Source: JBEKJU01 sp050011095 (lineage in GTDB: Bacteria > Desulfobacterota > Syntrophorhabdia > Syntrophorhabdales > WCHB1-27). Taken from it: a DNA stretch of 30,076 nucleotides. The stretch lies in contig JBEKJU010000017.1 of assembly GCA_050011095.1 (NCBI GenBank), forward strand, positions 1 through 30,076. Reading direction: 5' to 3'. Positions 14,642-23,677 of the stretch are shown piece by piece. Every line of letters starts with the position of its first letter. The stretch's first letter is position 1. The position numbers were made by a program, and so were the translations under genes. The notes beneath the pieces are model-generated. The model was not told the DNA's origin. It did no database searches and worked only from the letters and a program-made list of their open reading frames with translations.

Positions 14642-14660
14642 TTCTCGGAGGTTACTGTCT

Positions 14661-14852
14661 TCCGCCCACAACAAGGTGATGATTATCGACAAGCGGACGG
14701 TCATCACCGGCAGCTTCAACTTCACCAGGGCGGCGGAGGAGCAGAACGCGGAGAACCTTCTGATTATCAGGTCGGAGGTACTGGCCAGCTACTACCTGGA
14801 CAACTGGCAGAAACACCGGCAGCACTCGGTAAGGTATGGGGCGAGGTATTGA
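14661..14852 (+). pseudogene. C-terminal fragment of a phospholipase D-family nuclease
   Basis: About 63 codons contain the HKD motif AHNKVMIIDKRTVITGSFNFT followed by AAEEQNAENLLIIRS and a family-like tail, ending at TGA. PLD-type nucleases (Nuc family, often on plasmids and integrative elements) have this single motif near the C-terminus. The N-terminal two thirds are missing and no start precedes it. It probably came with the mobile element that broke the nearby tRNA. Confidence 0.75.
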
Positions 14853-15429
14853 GGGGGTTTGATAAGGACCGAGATGGGTGCCCCACACCGGAAAGTTGAA
14901 CATTTTCCGACCTCGATGCGATCATCGCCGAAAGCTGTTCCACGTTGGCCGCGAGCGCCTCAAAACCCGTGTCGCCCCTGCCGAGGCGGGCGCTCTCTAT
15001 CCTCGTCGAAACGCCCAGCATGCGAAGACGTTTCACGACCACGTGAAAGACGGACAAGGGTCCGTAAGCCTTCTTGACCATATCGGACATCCGTTTAAGC
15101 GGGGTGAAGCGGCGGTCCAGGTCGAGCCGCGACCGTACGAAACGGCCTTCCATGGAATCGAACAATTCGCGAACACCTTCCATATCTCTCGCGATTTCGT
15201 CGCTCGCGACCAGCTCGACTATTGCAGCCGTTGATCGTGAAACGGCCTCCGCCCGGGAAGAAATGCCGTAAAGAGATGAACCAAGGGCGAGAAAATCCTT
15301 CTCGGTGTACCCGTTCAGCGCCCTGAGGTCGAGGGCGTATGTCCGGAGGAGATCCCCTATTCCTTGATCGGGACCATGTTCCATGGGATCGGAAGGGGAC
15401 GTCATGCTGTTTTCGCATATATTGTTCAT
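14767..15429 (-). pseudogene. Truncated chemotaxis-receptor-like (MCP) gene
   Basis: From ATG at 15429 about 175 codons encode a soluble, helical protein without membrane segments, including LRMLGVSTRIESARLGRGDTGFEALAANVEQLSAMI, which resembles the helical signalling region of methyl-accepting proteins. Similarity stops near 14900 (SENVQL); the frame then runs through unrelated Ser/Pro-rich codons to 14767, overlapping the PLD fragment on the other strand. The signalling tip is missing, so the gene is probably dead. The junction DNA (near 14875-14905) may be a transposon end. Confidence 0.65.
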
Positions 15430-15491
15430 GAATACTTCATCGTTCTAATGGGGCCGGGAGTTAAGGACAAAAAGGGTGGGTTGTTGCATAG

Positions 15492-15518
15492 CTAGTGTAG
15501 AGGTTTTATCTACACTAG
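15492..15518. terminator. Hairpin at the 3' end of the PAS-LuxR gene
   Basis: CTAGTGTAGA and TCTACACTAG are perfect 10-base arms around a 7-base loop. The arm includes the TAG stop of the regulator gene. No T-run follows on the minus strand, so its role as terminator is only likely. Confidence 0.45.
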
Positions 15519-17332
15519 TCCTGGAGTGAAAGCAGAAAGGTGCGCAGATTAATATCCTTATTGTTCAGGCCGAGCTTGCTTCTGATATTGTTTCTGTGGG
15601 AATGAACGGTTCCCGAGCCTATGTTCAGGAATTCGGCGATCTCCTTGCTCGTTTTGCCGCTCTTTATGAGATCCGCTATCTGGATTTCCATGGGCGTGAA
15701 ATGGGCGTATATGGCGGTCATCTTCTGCAGGAAGGGTGAGATGATCTCTTTCAGGTTCGACTCCACTATGGTGAGGTACATCGACTGGTTGTCCGTGAGG
15801 TTCTTGCTCCGCAGTTTCTTGATATAAGGGAGGACAAGCTCCGTGATGTTGGCCAGGATCGTGCTCTCCAGCGTCTTCTTGTCTTCGTCCCTGTGCCTCA
15901 GCAATGCCCTGAGGGCCGCATTGGCCTCTTCAAGATTCACCGATTTGTCCTCGAGTTCCCGCTCCCGGTGTTTCAGCTCCTCCTCGGTCTGCTTTTGCCG
16001 GGTGATATCCGCCGCGGCGACCATTGCCCCGTCGCGCCCCCGGTACTTGAATGGAGAGCCCGTGACCTGGACGTCTATGACGAGACCGTCGAGGCGGACA
16101 AACTTTTGTTCCATGAAGGGCGTTATTTTCTTGTCGACCATGATACATTCGATCCTCTCCCTTACAATGCCCGCATAATCGGGATGGACGAAATCGAGGA
16201 CATGCCTTCCGTACAACCCTTCGGGGCTCCGGGCGCCGAGCATATGGGCGAAGGCGGGGTTGGCGAACTCGATCCTCCCGCCGACATGGATAAAGATGCC
16301 GACGGGGGACAGATGGACGACCTTCCGGTACCGTTCTTCACTTTCCAGGAGCGCCTCTTTCCGCCGCTGCCGTTCGCTGATGTCCCGGATGAACCCCCAC
16401 ATCTCCGACGGGTTGCCCAGTTCATCCCTCAAAAGATGGACCCTCAGCTCCACTGGAATGGTCGTGCCGTCCTTTCTCAGGTATTCCTTCTCGTACAAGT
16501 CGGAATAGCCCCTCGTCAATACCTGTCCATGGACGATATTTTCCTCAAAGACATGCCATTTCTCCGGGGTCACGTCCTCGTACGAGAGACGGAGGAGTTC
16601 CTCCTGCGTATATCCCACCATCTGTTGAAGGGCGGGATTGGCCTCTACGATCCGCTTGTCCATGTTCACGGCGGCAAAGCCGTCCAGCATCGTCTCGAAC
16701 AGGCCCCGATACCTCCCTTCGGACTTGACGAGCTGCTCCTCCGCCCGTTTGCGCTCGCTGATGTCCTTCCACACCGTGTAGATAACCTGTCTTCCCTGAA
16801 ACGGAATCGCCGTGAGGGAGACATCAAGCCAGATTTCCCGCCCGTCGAAATCACAATGGACCCATTCGAGCCGATGGCTGCCTCGTTCAAGGGCGACGCC
16901 GATATTCTGCCGTGCCTTGTAGAGCGACAGACGGCCGTCGGGCTGCCTTTTCGGGGAGATATCGAAGGGACGAAGGCCGATCAGCGAATCCTTGGCGCTG
17001 CACTTCAGGAGCTTTAAAGCGGCTTCGTTACAGTCTATGAACGTCTCTCCGTCGAGGATGAGCGCGGGGTCGGCCGATTTTTCGAAAAGGAGACGGAAGC
17101 CGATTTCGCTTTCCTGAAACGTCTTTTCCGCCTTCTCGCCGCCCCTTGCCCTGCAATAGTCGCATGTGGTTTCATGCTCCGCCATCAACCGTCGCAGCCT
17201 CGCCACCTCCGTCGCGAGCCGCTCCCTTTTCCCGGCCTCATCCTTCATCGTGCGTACCCCGTCGATTTTCCCCTGGCAACCTCGCCCTAATCGCCCTATT
17301 ACCATGCGATTTGTTCGATCTTCAACAGACAT
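15515..17332 (-). CDS. Three-PAS-domain regulator with LuxR-type HTH
   Basis: A 605-residue cytosolic regulator. A short coiled coil with CDYCRARGG (about 30 to 70) is followed by three PAS/PAC units ending KDISERKRAEEQL, RDISERQRRKEAL and ADITRQKQTEEEL, then a coiled coil (about 470 to 520), then a LuxR/FixJ-type helix-turn-helix (TPMEIQIADLIKSGKTSKEIAEFLN, GTVHSHRNNIRSKLGL). There is no histidine kinase or receiver domain, so a signal sensed by PAS probably acts directly on DNA binding. This architecture is common in Syntrophorhabdus-like bacteria. The start is uncertain: ATG at 17332 lacks a good ribosome binding site; ATG at 17248 is an alternative. The target is not evident. Confidence 0.88.
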   Translation of the reverse strand: MSVEDRTNRMVIGRLGRGCQGKIDGVRTMKDEAGKRERLATEVARLRRLMAEHETTCDYCRARGGEKAEKTFQESEIGFRLLFEKSADPALILDGETFIDCNEAALKLLKCSAKDSLIGLRPFDISPKRQPDGRLSLYKARQNIGVALERGSHRLEWVHCDFDGREIWLDVSLTAIPFQGRQVIYTVWKDISERKRAEEQLVKSEGRYRGLFETMLDGFAAVNMDKRIVEANPALQQMVGYTQEELLRLSYEDVTPEKWHVFEENIVHGQVLTRGYSDLYEKEYLRKDGTTIPVELRVHLLRDELGNPSEMWGFIRDISERQRRKEALLESEERYRKVVHLSPVGIFIHVGGRIEFANPAFAHMLGARSPEGLYGRHVLDFVHPDYAGIVRERIECIMVDKKITPFMEQKFVRLDGLVIDVQVTGSPFKYRGRDGAMVAAADITRQKQTEEELKHRERELEDKSVNLEEANAALRALLRHRDEDKKTLESTILANITELVLPYIKKLRSKNLTDNQSMYLTIVESNLKEIISPFLQKMTAIYAHFTPMEIQIADLIKSGKTSKEIAEFLNIGSGTVHSHRNNIRSKLGLNNKDINLRTFLLSLQD

Positions 17333-17458
17333 TTTCGTTCATGGTCCGTATATGGCTGCGACCCTGTGGAAGAACGGCGGCCCGCGTCCGGGGCCCGGCG
17401 AAGGGGCGTTGATCGGTTGGAGAGGACCGGACCGGCCGTACCTACAGACCGGAGATTC

Positions 17459-18004
17459 TCATTCTATCAAGAGAAAGGCATAGCGGTTCATGGTTTCGTC
17501 GTAGTCCTTCAAAGGCTGAATAGGATAGCCGACGCCTCGCGCCGTTGCGTACACGTCGATCCCCAGCGCGTCGGCCCCCGGACGGGAAGACTTCCTGTCT
17601 TTGCAATCGAGACGGTTGCCCGCGCATTCGTCACAGCGCGCACACGCCTGGAACGAGACGAGGAAGGCCTTGTAATACCCGGCCAGGAAAACGTCCCTTT
17701 CAAGCGTGAGGAGCCTCGCGGCGAGTTCCCTGCCCCATGAGGCGCGATCCCCCCGTTTGGTGGAGGCGAAGGACTTTTCAAAATGAAAGATCGCGACGTC
17801 GTCGTACTCCGAAAGGAACTCCCGGCACTCTTCGACGGACGGGACATTGGGCGGGCAACTCGCTCTCGTTCCGTATACCGGGCATCCGAAGAGGCACTTG
17901 AACCTGACCCATTGACCTGTTCTTATGTCCCCCGCCTTGATCCATTTGAAATCGGTAAAACCGTGCAGCGAAAAAAGGTCTTCGAGTTCTTCTCTCCTTA
18001 TCAT
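17459..18004 (-). CDS. DUF2284 Cys-rich putative metal-binding protein
   Basis: About 181 residues. Family features are CPVYGTRASCPPNVPSVEECREFL near residue 40 and the Cys cluster QACARCDECAGNRLDC, suggesting a metal or Fe-S site. Biochemical function is unknown; the proteins are common in anaerobes. In-frame starts exist at 18061, 18019 and 18004; the ones beyond 18047 lie inside a MITE-like element and can be excluded as ancestral. No strong ribosome binding site separates the remaining two. The protein stands alone on its strand. Confidence 0.8.
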   Translation of the reverse strand: MIRREELEDLFSLHGFTDFKWIKAGDIRTGQWVRFKCLFGCPVYGTRASCPPNVPSVEECREFLSEYDDVAIFHFEKSFASTKRGDRASWGRELAARLLTLERDVFLAGYYKAFLVSFQACARCDECAGNRLDCKDRKSSRPGADALGIDVYATARGVGYPIQPLKDYDETMNRYAFLLIE

Positions 18005-18046
18005 CGGTCCGGCCCCCATGTCTATTGTGACCGGCGGAAAGACGCA

Positions 18047-18217
18047 TAGAGCGTTCCGCAAAAATAATTACCGATTGGCGGCCTTGATTCCGGCTGTCCT
18101 TCGTCATTCCGGCGGACGCCGGAATCCAGCGTTTTCAGGACCTTATGAACTACTGGCCCCGGCTTTCGCCGGGGTGACGGGAATTAGAATCGTTACTCAA
18201 TTTTGCGGAACGCTCTA
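18047..18217. mobile_element. MITE-like element, 171 bp, TA target duplication
   Basis: Ends are 17-base perfect inverted repeats (18047-18063, 18201-18217): TAGAGCGTTCCGCAAAA and its complement, with weaker similarity up to about 30 bases. Each end begins with TA, the target duplicated by IS630/Tc1-type transposases. The inside contains ATTCCGGCGGACGCCGGAAT and CCCCGGCTTTCGCCGGGG palindromes of the kind spread in many proteobacterial genomes. There is no transposase. It sits directly upstream of the DUF2284 gene. From 18218 to 18380 I see nothing else. Confidence 0.75.
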
Positions 18218-18380
18218 AGGCGCGCCCTCATCGCCATCTTCCCTCACTATTGCATGATGGGCCGGTTATGTAAAGGGAATAATTCCACTTCGCATTCATG
18301 GGTTCCATCCCGCAAGGCCGCGCAATCGTGCGCCGTGTGACGCAAGGCCCGCCCCTTTCACCCACGGCGCGAAGGGCGGC

Positions 18381-19712
18381 TCATTGCAGGGCTAGGGCAA
18401 GCCATTTCCGTTTCGCGTACCACCTATAGAGCAGACAGGCCTGCACGAACTGGGAGACATTCATGGACCACCAGACCGATGCCGCTCCGAAGCCGAGCAC
18501 GACGACGAACAGGTAGGCCAGGGGTATCCTGATGGCCCAGATGCTCAAGGCGACACGGGTGAGGACGTTCTTCGTATCGCCGGCCCCGCTAAGACCCCCG
18601 CCCAGGATAGCGCCCCACGCCATAAAGGGCTCGCTCATCATGGCGATATAGAGGTATCGGACACTCTCCCTTGCCACGAGTGGGTTGCTCGAAAGGAGCG
18701 AGGCGATCCGCCGGGCGTTGACAACGACGGCGACCACGATGAGGGTTACCACAAGGACCCCTACAAGGGCCGTCACCAGTCCGCTCCGGTAAGCCTCCTC
18801 CGCCTTTTTCTCACCCAGGAGGTTTCCCACGATCACCGCATTGGCCATATTGAAGGCGAAGGCCGGGAGATAAACGGCGGATTCGATACGGAGGCCGGCG
18901 GTCAGGGCCGCGAGGATTTCGACCCTGTTCTCCGGCAGGGCGCTAATGATGAGGAAAAGCGCGATACTGCCGAGCTGCCAGAGCACCTGGAGCGCGCCCA
19001 TGGGCCAGCCGATATTGACGATCCGCGCGATTGTGGCCTGCGAGAAGGCCCAGGCGCCCGTCATGAGCCGTCGCACGTGCGACACGTTGATGATACTCCC
19101 GATAAAGGCGGCCGTCGTCGTCGCGACGGCGATCCCCCTGAAGCTCAAGGGGGTAAAGAAGACGAGAAAAATATTCAGGGCGATATTGATGGAACAGACG
19201 ATGGCCATGGTAATGAGGGAGACCCTGATCCTGTCGCAGGACCTCAGTATCCCGTTGCAGCCGATGACCATATACTCGAAGAGAAGGCCGGCGGAGTAAA
19301 TCCGGATGAGGGGTATGCAGAAGGGCTTGAGGGCGGCCGGGATGTTGAGGGGCCTTATCAGGTAGGGTGTGAAAGCGATGCCTGCCGCGGCAATGAGGAC
19401 GCCTGCCGCCGCCGTCGCGACGAGGGAGGAGAAGATTGCCGTCGGCAACCGGTCCCTGTCCCCCGACGTGTAGAGCCGGGAGACGACGGACACGGAGCCC
19501 ACGGTGAGGGCATTGGCAATGATGATGAACATGAAATAGAGCTGAATGGCGAAGCCGTAGGCAGCCTGGACATCCTTCCCCACCCTGCCCGCCACGTAGA
19601 CGTCCGTGAGACCGATGAGGAACTCGAACGACATGATGAGTGTCATCGGCCAGGCGACGCGCCAGCTCCGTGAAACAAAACAGCCTATCGTCCCTTCACG
19701 CCTACTACACAA
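18381..19712 (-). CDS. MATE-family efflux transporter
   Basis: A 443-residue inner-membrane protein with about twelve hydrophobic helices in two related halves. It shows MATE features: WPMTLIMSFEFLIGLTDVYVAGRVG in helix 1, NALTVGSVSVVSRLYTSGD, and in the second half GWPMGALQVLWQLGSI, FAFNMANAVIVGNLLGEKKAEEAYRSG and GGGLSGAGDTKNVL. MATE pumps export drugs or cationic compounds with Na+ or H+; the substrate is unknown. The start is TTG at 19712 with GGGGG four bases upstream. It follows lgt by 99 bases on the same strand. Confidence 0.93.
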   Translation of the reverse strand: MCSRREGTIGCFVSRSWRVAWPMTLIMSFEFLIGLTDVYVAGRVGKDVQAAYGFAIQLYFMFIIIANALTVGSVSVVSRLYTSGDRDRLPTAIFSSLVATAAAGVLIAAAGIAFTPYLIRPLNIPAALKPFCIPLIRIYSAGLLFEYMVIGCNGILRSCDRIRVSLITMAIVCSINIALNIFLVFFTPLSFRGIAVATTTAAFIGSIINVSHVRRLMTGAWAFSQATIARIVNIGWPMGALQVLWQLGSIALFLIISALPENRVEILAALTAGLRIESAVYLPAFAFNMANAVIVGNLLGEKKAEEAYRSGLVTALVGVLVVTLIVVAVVVNARRIASLLSSNPLVARESVRYLYIAMMSEPFMAWGAILGGGLSGAGDTKNVLTRVALSIWAIRIPLAYLFVVVLGFGAASVWWSMNVSQFVQACLLYRWYAKRKWLALALQ

Positions 19713-19811
19713 GCAGCCCCCTTCCCTACCGGATCTTTCCTGACAGTATAAGCTCCTGTGGCGGGGGGATGCAAACGGGGAGACAGGGCCATCCGTTCGC
19801 GAAGGGGCGGC

Positions 19812-20642
19812 CTAAAGGGGCGATTGTTTCTTCGTTCGCCCGCCTTCGGGATACGCGAGCGCGTTGCCCCATCGAGGCAGGAAGACAAACTTGAGCGCGA
19901 GTCCGACGACGAGCATGGCAAAGCTCAAGAGCTGGCCCATGCTGAAGAGGTTGAGGATATAGCCCACCTGCACGTCGGGCTCCCTGAAGAACTCGCAAAA
20001 GATACGGAAGACGGCATAGCATATGAGGAAGGCCGCAAAGACATCGCCGTCGCGCTTCTTCTTGCGGCGGTAAATCCACAGGATCGCGAAAAGGAGAAGC
20101 CCTTCGAGGGTTGCCTCGTAGAGCTGTGACGGGTGGCGTCCCACGCCGCCCCCATCGGGAAAAACCATGGCCCAGGGGACGCTTGAGGGTTTTCCGAAAA
20201 GCTCGCCGTTGATAAAATTTCCTATCCTGCCGAAGAATATTCCGATAGGGGCGGTGGGTATGATGAGATCGGCCACCTCCAGGAAGGAGAGGCGCCTCCG
20301 TCTCATCGCCCAGTAGCCGAGGATGAAGGTGCCGACGGCCCCCCCGTGAAAGGACATCCCGCCGTGCCATAGCACGAATATTTCGAGTGGATGGGCCAGA
20401 TAAAAGGGAAGGTTATAAAAGAGGACATAGCCCAGACGGGCGCCGGCGAGCAGTCCTAGAACCAAATAAAAGTAGATGTCGTCGATCTGCTCCTTCGTGA
20501 TCCTCGTGGCCGACTTCCTGATCTGGTGAAGCACGAGAAGATAGGACGAGGCAAAGCCCAGAATGTACATCATCCCGTACCAGCGGACGGCGAAGGGACC
20601 TATCCTGAATATCTCGGGGGATATACGGGGGTAAGGTATCAT
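19812..20642 (-). CDS. lgt: Prolipoprotein diacylglyceryl transferase
   Basis: A 276-residue inner-membrane enzyme that attaches diacylglycerol to the lipobox cysteine of prolipoproteins. Family signatures are visible: RWYGMMYILGF, WHGGMSFHGGAVG with the essential His, the Lgt signature GRIGNFINGELFGKPS with its Arg, Asn and Glu, RHPSQLYEATLEG, and FREPD with the C-terminal Arg. Seven membrane segments are expected. The ATG overlaps the stop of the upstream HAD gene (ATGA). The window holds lipoproteins that would be substrates. Confidence 0.97.
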   Translation of the reverse strand: MIPYPRISPEIFRIGPFAVRWYGMMYILGFASSYLLVLHQIRKSATRITKEQIDDIYFYLVLGLLAGARLGYVLFYNLPFYLAHPLEIFVLWHGGMSFHGGAVGTFILGYWAMRRRRLSFLEVADLIIPTAPIGIFFGRIGNFINGELFGKPSSVPWAMVFPDGGGVGRHPSQLYEATLEGLLLFAILWIYRRKKKRDGDVFAAFLICYAVFRIFCEFFREPDVQVGYILNLFSMGQLLSFAMLVVGLALKFVFLPRWGNALAYPEGGRTKKQSPL

Positions 20643-21259
20643 AGCCTATTGACCTCGCCGATTGCCTTCCACAGGCCTTCCGCCTCCCTGAAGACGAGCC
20701 CCTGCATGCCCATGCCTCTGGCGCGTTCCACGTACGCCTCCATGTCATCGACGTAGAAAACCTCATCCCTTCGGACATCCACCCTCTCAAATATGGCGTC
20801 GAAAATGCGCTTTTTTGGTTTCTTCGCGCCCACCTCGAAGGAAAGTATCCATTCGTCCATGAGGTGGACTATTGGATAACGTCCGATAATATGGGTGAAA
20901 TGAAGCTCATTCGTGTTGCTGAGGAGGAAGACGGGAAAACCCCTCGCCTTCAGGTAGACGATTATTTCATTCACCTCGAGGTTCTCCCAAAAGATGTTGT
21001 TCCATATGTCGCTGAATTCATCAAAATCCAGGCCGATCTTGTAGCGGTCTCTCACGTCGAGAAAAAACTCCAGAGACGACGAGAGGCCCTCTTCGTACCC
21101 ATTGATCGAGCCGTATGATAAATCGAAGAGATACCGGGCGATGTCGGCGGGCGAACAGACGTTCCTCAGTCTCGAGCGCACGTGGAGCTTCTCGGCGATC
21201 CCCTGGTTGTTGAAGGGAAGAATCACGTTTCCGAGATCAAACACAAAGAGCTTTATCAT
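20639..21259 (-). CDS. HAD superfamily hydrolase (HAD-IA type)
   Basis: A 206-residue haloacid-dehalogenase-fold protein. Motif I is FVFDLGNVILPF with Asp8; the position of the second Asp is Gly, as in the DLGNV/DLGGV subgroup. Motif II is VFLLSNTNE, motif III GAKKPKKRIF and motif IV FYVDDMEAYVERA. These act on small phosphorylated or halogenated substrates, but the substrate cannot be told. It overlaps lgt by four bases and is overlapped at its start by the TraB-like gene, so the three probably form an operon. Confidence 0.9.
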   Translation of the reverse strand: MIKLFVFDLGNVILPFNNQGIAEKLHVRSRLRNVCSPADIARYLFDLSYGSINGYEEGLSSSLEFFLDVRDRYKIGLDFDEFSDIWNNIFWENLEVNEIIVYLKARGFPVFLLSNTNELHFTHIIGRYPIVHLMDEWILSFEVGAKKPKKRIFDAIFERVDVRRDEVFYVDDMEAYVERARGMGMQGLVFREAEGLWKAIGEVNRL

Positions 21260-21920
21260 AAATGAAGACCTTTTGGGGGCGCAGCGTCGTGTAAAGATCG
21301 AAGGGATCGCAAAGGTGCTGCCACCCGCAGATGTGGACGAGATTCGAGGGGTCGCGGCGCGTCATCAGCCGTGAGATGGTGCCGCTCATGTGTCGGTCCC
21401 TCTCGCGCATTTCCTCGGTATACGGGACCGTCTCCACGCCTTTCTCAAAAAAGAGCCGGGCCAGCGCCTTTTGATGGGTCACCGTGCGCCGGTCAGACCC
21501 AAGGAGGAGCGTCCCGAGATTCTCCTTCGCGACGAGCTCGTCCATCCGCCCGAGGTTCATGGCGGAGAACCGGTCCATGTCGACGAGGAAAAGTGGCGCC
21601 CCGCGCCCTTGGCAGTATTGGGAGGCCACCGTGAACTCCCAAGGGAGATCGATATAGGAAAAGAGGGCATCGAGGGCGGCATCATCGATAGGGCGGCCCT
21701 CCGTCCTCAGCTCATCCACCGTTGCTCGGACCCTCGCCTTGAGCGCCTCGCCCCTCCCCCGCCTATAGTTAACCCCGTACTGTGAGAATTCCAGCGTAAC
21801 CATATCCGGTAGCGCGGACTTAAGCCAACTATAGAGGATCGCTGCGCCATCCCTGTCCCCGTGGATGGTGCCGAGCATCACAAAAGCGTTCTCCCTGCGC
21901 GGATCGGATGGCTCTTTCAT
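21237..21920 (-). CDS. TraB/GumN-like protein of unknown function
   Basis: About 227 residues from the ATG at 21920. It contains FVMLGTIHGDRDGAAIL near the N-terminus, MVTLEFSQYGVNYRRGRGEAL, and near the end LVHICGWQHLCDP. A GT-x-H start, an Asp/Glu strand and a GxxH-like ending recall the TraB/PrgY/GumN fold, a putative metal-dependent hydrolase group; similarity is weak. In-frame codons up to 22118 are not convincing as protein, and no clear ribosome binding site marks the start. It overlaps the HAD gene start by 23 bases. Confidence 0.65.
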   Translation of the reverse strand: MKEPSDPRRENAFVMLGTIHGDRDGAAILYSWLKSALPDMVTLEFSQYGVNYRRGRGEALKARVRATVDELRTEGRPIDDAALDALFSYIDLPWEFTVASQYCQGRGAPLFLVDMDRFSAMNLGRMDELVAKENLGTLLLGSDRRTVTHQKALARLFFEKGVETVPYTEEMRERDRHMSGTISRLMTRRDPSNLVHICGWQHLCDPFDLYTTLRPQKVFIYDKALCV

Positions 21921-22193
21921 GGCGAAGCTAGAGTACCATGGCAAAGGCACCCTGTCAAACGAGACCGGCCATCCGTGATGCGCCGCAGCAGGCGTCGGGC
22001 CGGCCATGAAGTGACTGCCGGAGGGGGCGCTGAGCCCCGGTAATTCAACGCCGTTGGCTTCTGTCTTCCCTTGGAATGGGTTATGGAAAGGCTTCGACGA
22101 CGGTGATACCGGTTTCATTCAAGAAAGGCAACCCCGGGACCACTCACGGCGGCTCTTGAGGCGGTCTCGACAGACCGTGCATGCAGCTCGATA

Positions 22194-22358
22194 TCAGATC
22201 CCCCTTTCACACCTTTGCTGCAAGACGAGGACGATCGCCTCTTCCATCAATTCCTCGAGCCTCTTGTCTTCATTAACAGCGAGTTGCTTCATTTGTCTGA
22301 GCAGGTCGGTCCTGAGCCTTATCGTATAAGCCTGTCGATGGGATTCATCTTTTTTCAT
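22194..22358 (-). CDS. Ribbon-helix-helix protein (CopG/Arc-like)
   Basis: About 54 residues. A short strand (AYTIRLRTDLL) followed by two helices (QMKQLAVNEDKRLEELMEEAIVLVLQQR) is the ribbon-helix-helix pattern of small DNA-binding proteins, including antitoxins. It begins at ATG 22358; codons upstream to 22406 add an unlike tail. No toxin gene lies downstream. The gene upstream on the same strand encodes the cyclase-fold protein, ending 113 bases before, so the two may be linked. Confidence 0.7.
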   Translation of the reverse strand: MKKDESHRQAYTIRLRTDLLRQMKQLAVNEDKRLEELMEEAIVLVLQQRCERGI

Positions 22359-22471
22359 CGCCTTCGCGCCCCTTTGCTTCTGCCCTGCCGCACTATTTAT
22401 TACCATACTACCATGTTTCCCCTCTTTCCCTCCAAGACAGCCTCAGGCCGGCCCGGCGGTCCCTCACACCA

Positions 22472-23443
22472 TCACCTGAAGCCGCGCAGATCGCTTCTCA
22501 GGCTATTGATATCCTTGTAGAGACTCGTGTGTCTCTTCTTGTCATAATCGAGAAGGTAGTCGATGAACGCCGAAAGGTGGCCCTGTTCCTTCAGGGCGTT
22601 CACGATGTTGCTGATATCGCTCTCAAGCTGGGCGGGCGTCAAATACCTCTCGCCTCCGGGCGCCCGAAAGCGATTGAAAAGACCCTCCACCACGGCGATG
22701 AAGATTATCATCACCTTGCTCGGTATAAGCACCCTGCGGCCGTGAAGCTCAAGCTCCCGGAGCACGTTCTCCTGAAAGTTCCCTATCGTGGCCGCATCGG
22801 CCCTCTTCAAAAGAAAACTTACATAGAAGCAGAAGGTGTTAACGTACTTATCTATGTCCTCCACATGGGACTTCAGCATCTCCTCGAAGTGCATGCTGGT
22901 GATGATCTGCTCGACCGAGCTCTCACTGGGCAGGAGAAGGCGCTTCCTGCCCTCGTAGCCCGTCTTGGGCAGATGCTCTTCATACTCGACGTAGTCGACC
23001 TCTCTCGTGAAGTCCTCCGCCTCGCCTTCAAAGAACTGGTCATCTATGTTGATGCCCGACATATTGAGGGCCGACTGCATCATATAGGCCTTCAGATAGC
23101 CTTCTCCGAGAAACGGGAAGATTATCTTATCCTGCTCGGTCACCTCCTCGTACCGCGTCACGCTGCCCTTTCCGATACCCCCCCGCATCCAGAAATCGTT
23201 CAGGACGCTCCAGGTATAGAAATCCCTCGCCTGGTCCTTCACCTGCTCAAGGTCTTCGGAGATCATGATAATGCTGTCGGAAAGGAGAAAGACGGAGAGC
23301 CCCTTTTCCTCGATACCGCGGATCGTCTCTATGAGACTCTCGTATTTTGCCGTGAAGGCCGCCGTCCCTGACAGCGCGCGGAACCCGAGCACGTCGAAGT
23401 ACGACACGTAGGCATTCTCGATTACTGTGTTCCGACTGCCCAT
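22472..23443 (-). CDS. Class III cyclase-fold protein of unknown function
   Basis: A 323-residue soluble protein. The first half has three elements arranged as in class III nucleotidyl cyclases: YVSYFDVLGF (first metal Asp), FLLSDSIIMIS (second Asp on a hairpin) and FWMRGGIGKGSV (the R-x-G-I-x-x-G block). The second half (about 150 to 323) is helical, with the conserved-looking RKRLLLPSE and a coiled end. I do not know the product, or whether it is active; substrate-specifying residues are not evident. ATG at 23443 has a clear GGAGGGG site; the open frame upstream to 23533 does not look coding. A ribbon-helix-helix gene follows. Confidence 0.65.
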   Translation of the reverse strand: MGSRNTVIENAYVSYFDVLGFRALSGTAAFTAKYESLIETIRGIEEKGLSVFLLSDSIIMISEDLEQVKDQARDFYTWSVLNDFWMRGGIGKGSVTRYEEVTEQDKIIFPFLGEGYLKAYMMQSALNMSGINIDDQFFEGEAEDFTREVDYVEYEEHLPKTGYEGRKRLLLPSESSVEQIITSMHFEEMLKSHVEDIDKYVNTFCFYVSFLLKRADAATIGNFQENVLRELELHGRRVLIPSKVMIIFIAVVEGLFNRFRAPGGERYLTPAQLESDISNIVNALKEQGHLSAFIDYLLDYDKKRHTSLYKDINSLRSDLRGFR

Positions 23444-23677
23444 GGCACCCCTCCGTTCCTCGTCCGGTGACACCCCACAAGGTCCCGTGGCGCTTGCATG
23501 CGGTGAACCCGCGCCCCGCGTGATTTCTCTCACGTACTATCGCACGGAATGGGGCGGAAGGTGAAGTGAAAAGTGCGAAAAGACGACATCGGCCGATTCA
23601 GGGATTCCGAAGCCTAAATCGGCGAACCGGACGTTCTCGCGTCGCGGCCGATCGAACCGGCGCCGGGTGCCGCCTCA

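Noticed and set aside
14236..14860. Group I intron in the tRNA-Lys anticodon loop
   Set aside because: The insertion point fits, but I find no P7-type GACTA/TAGTC pair, no clear internal guide and no 3' exon within the next several hundred bases.
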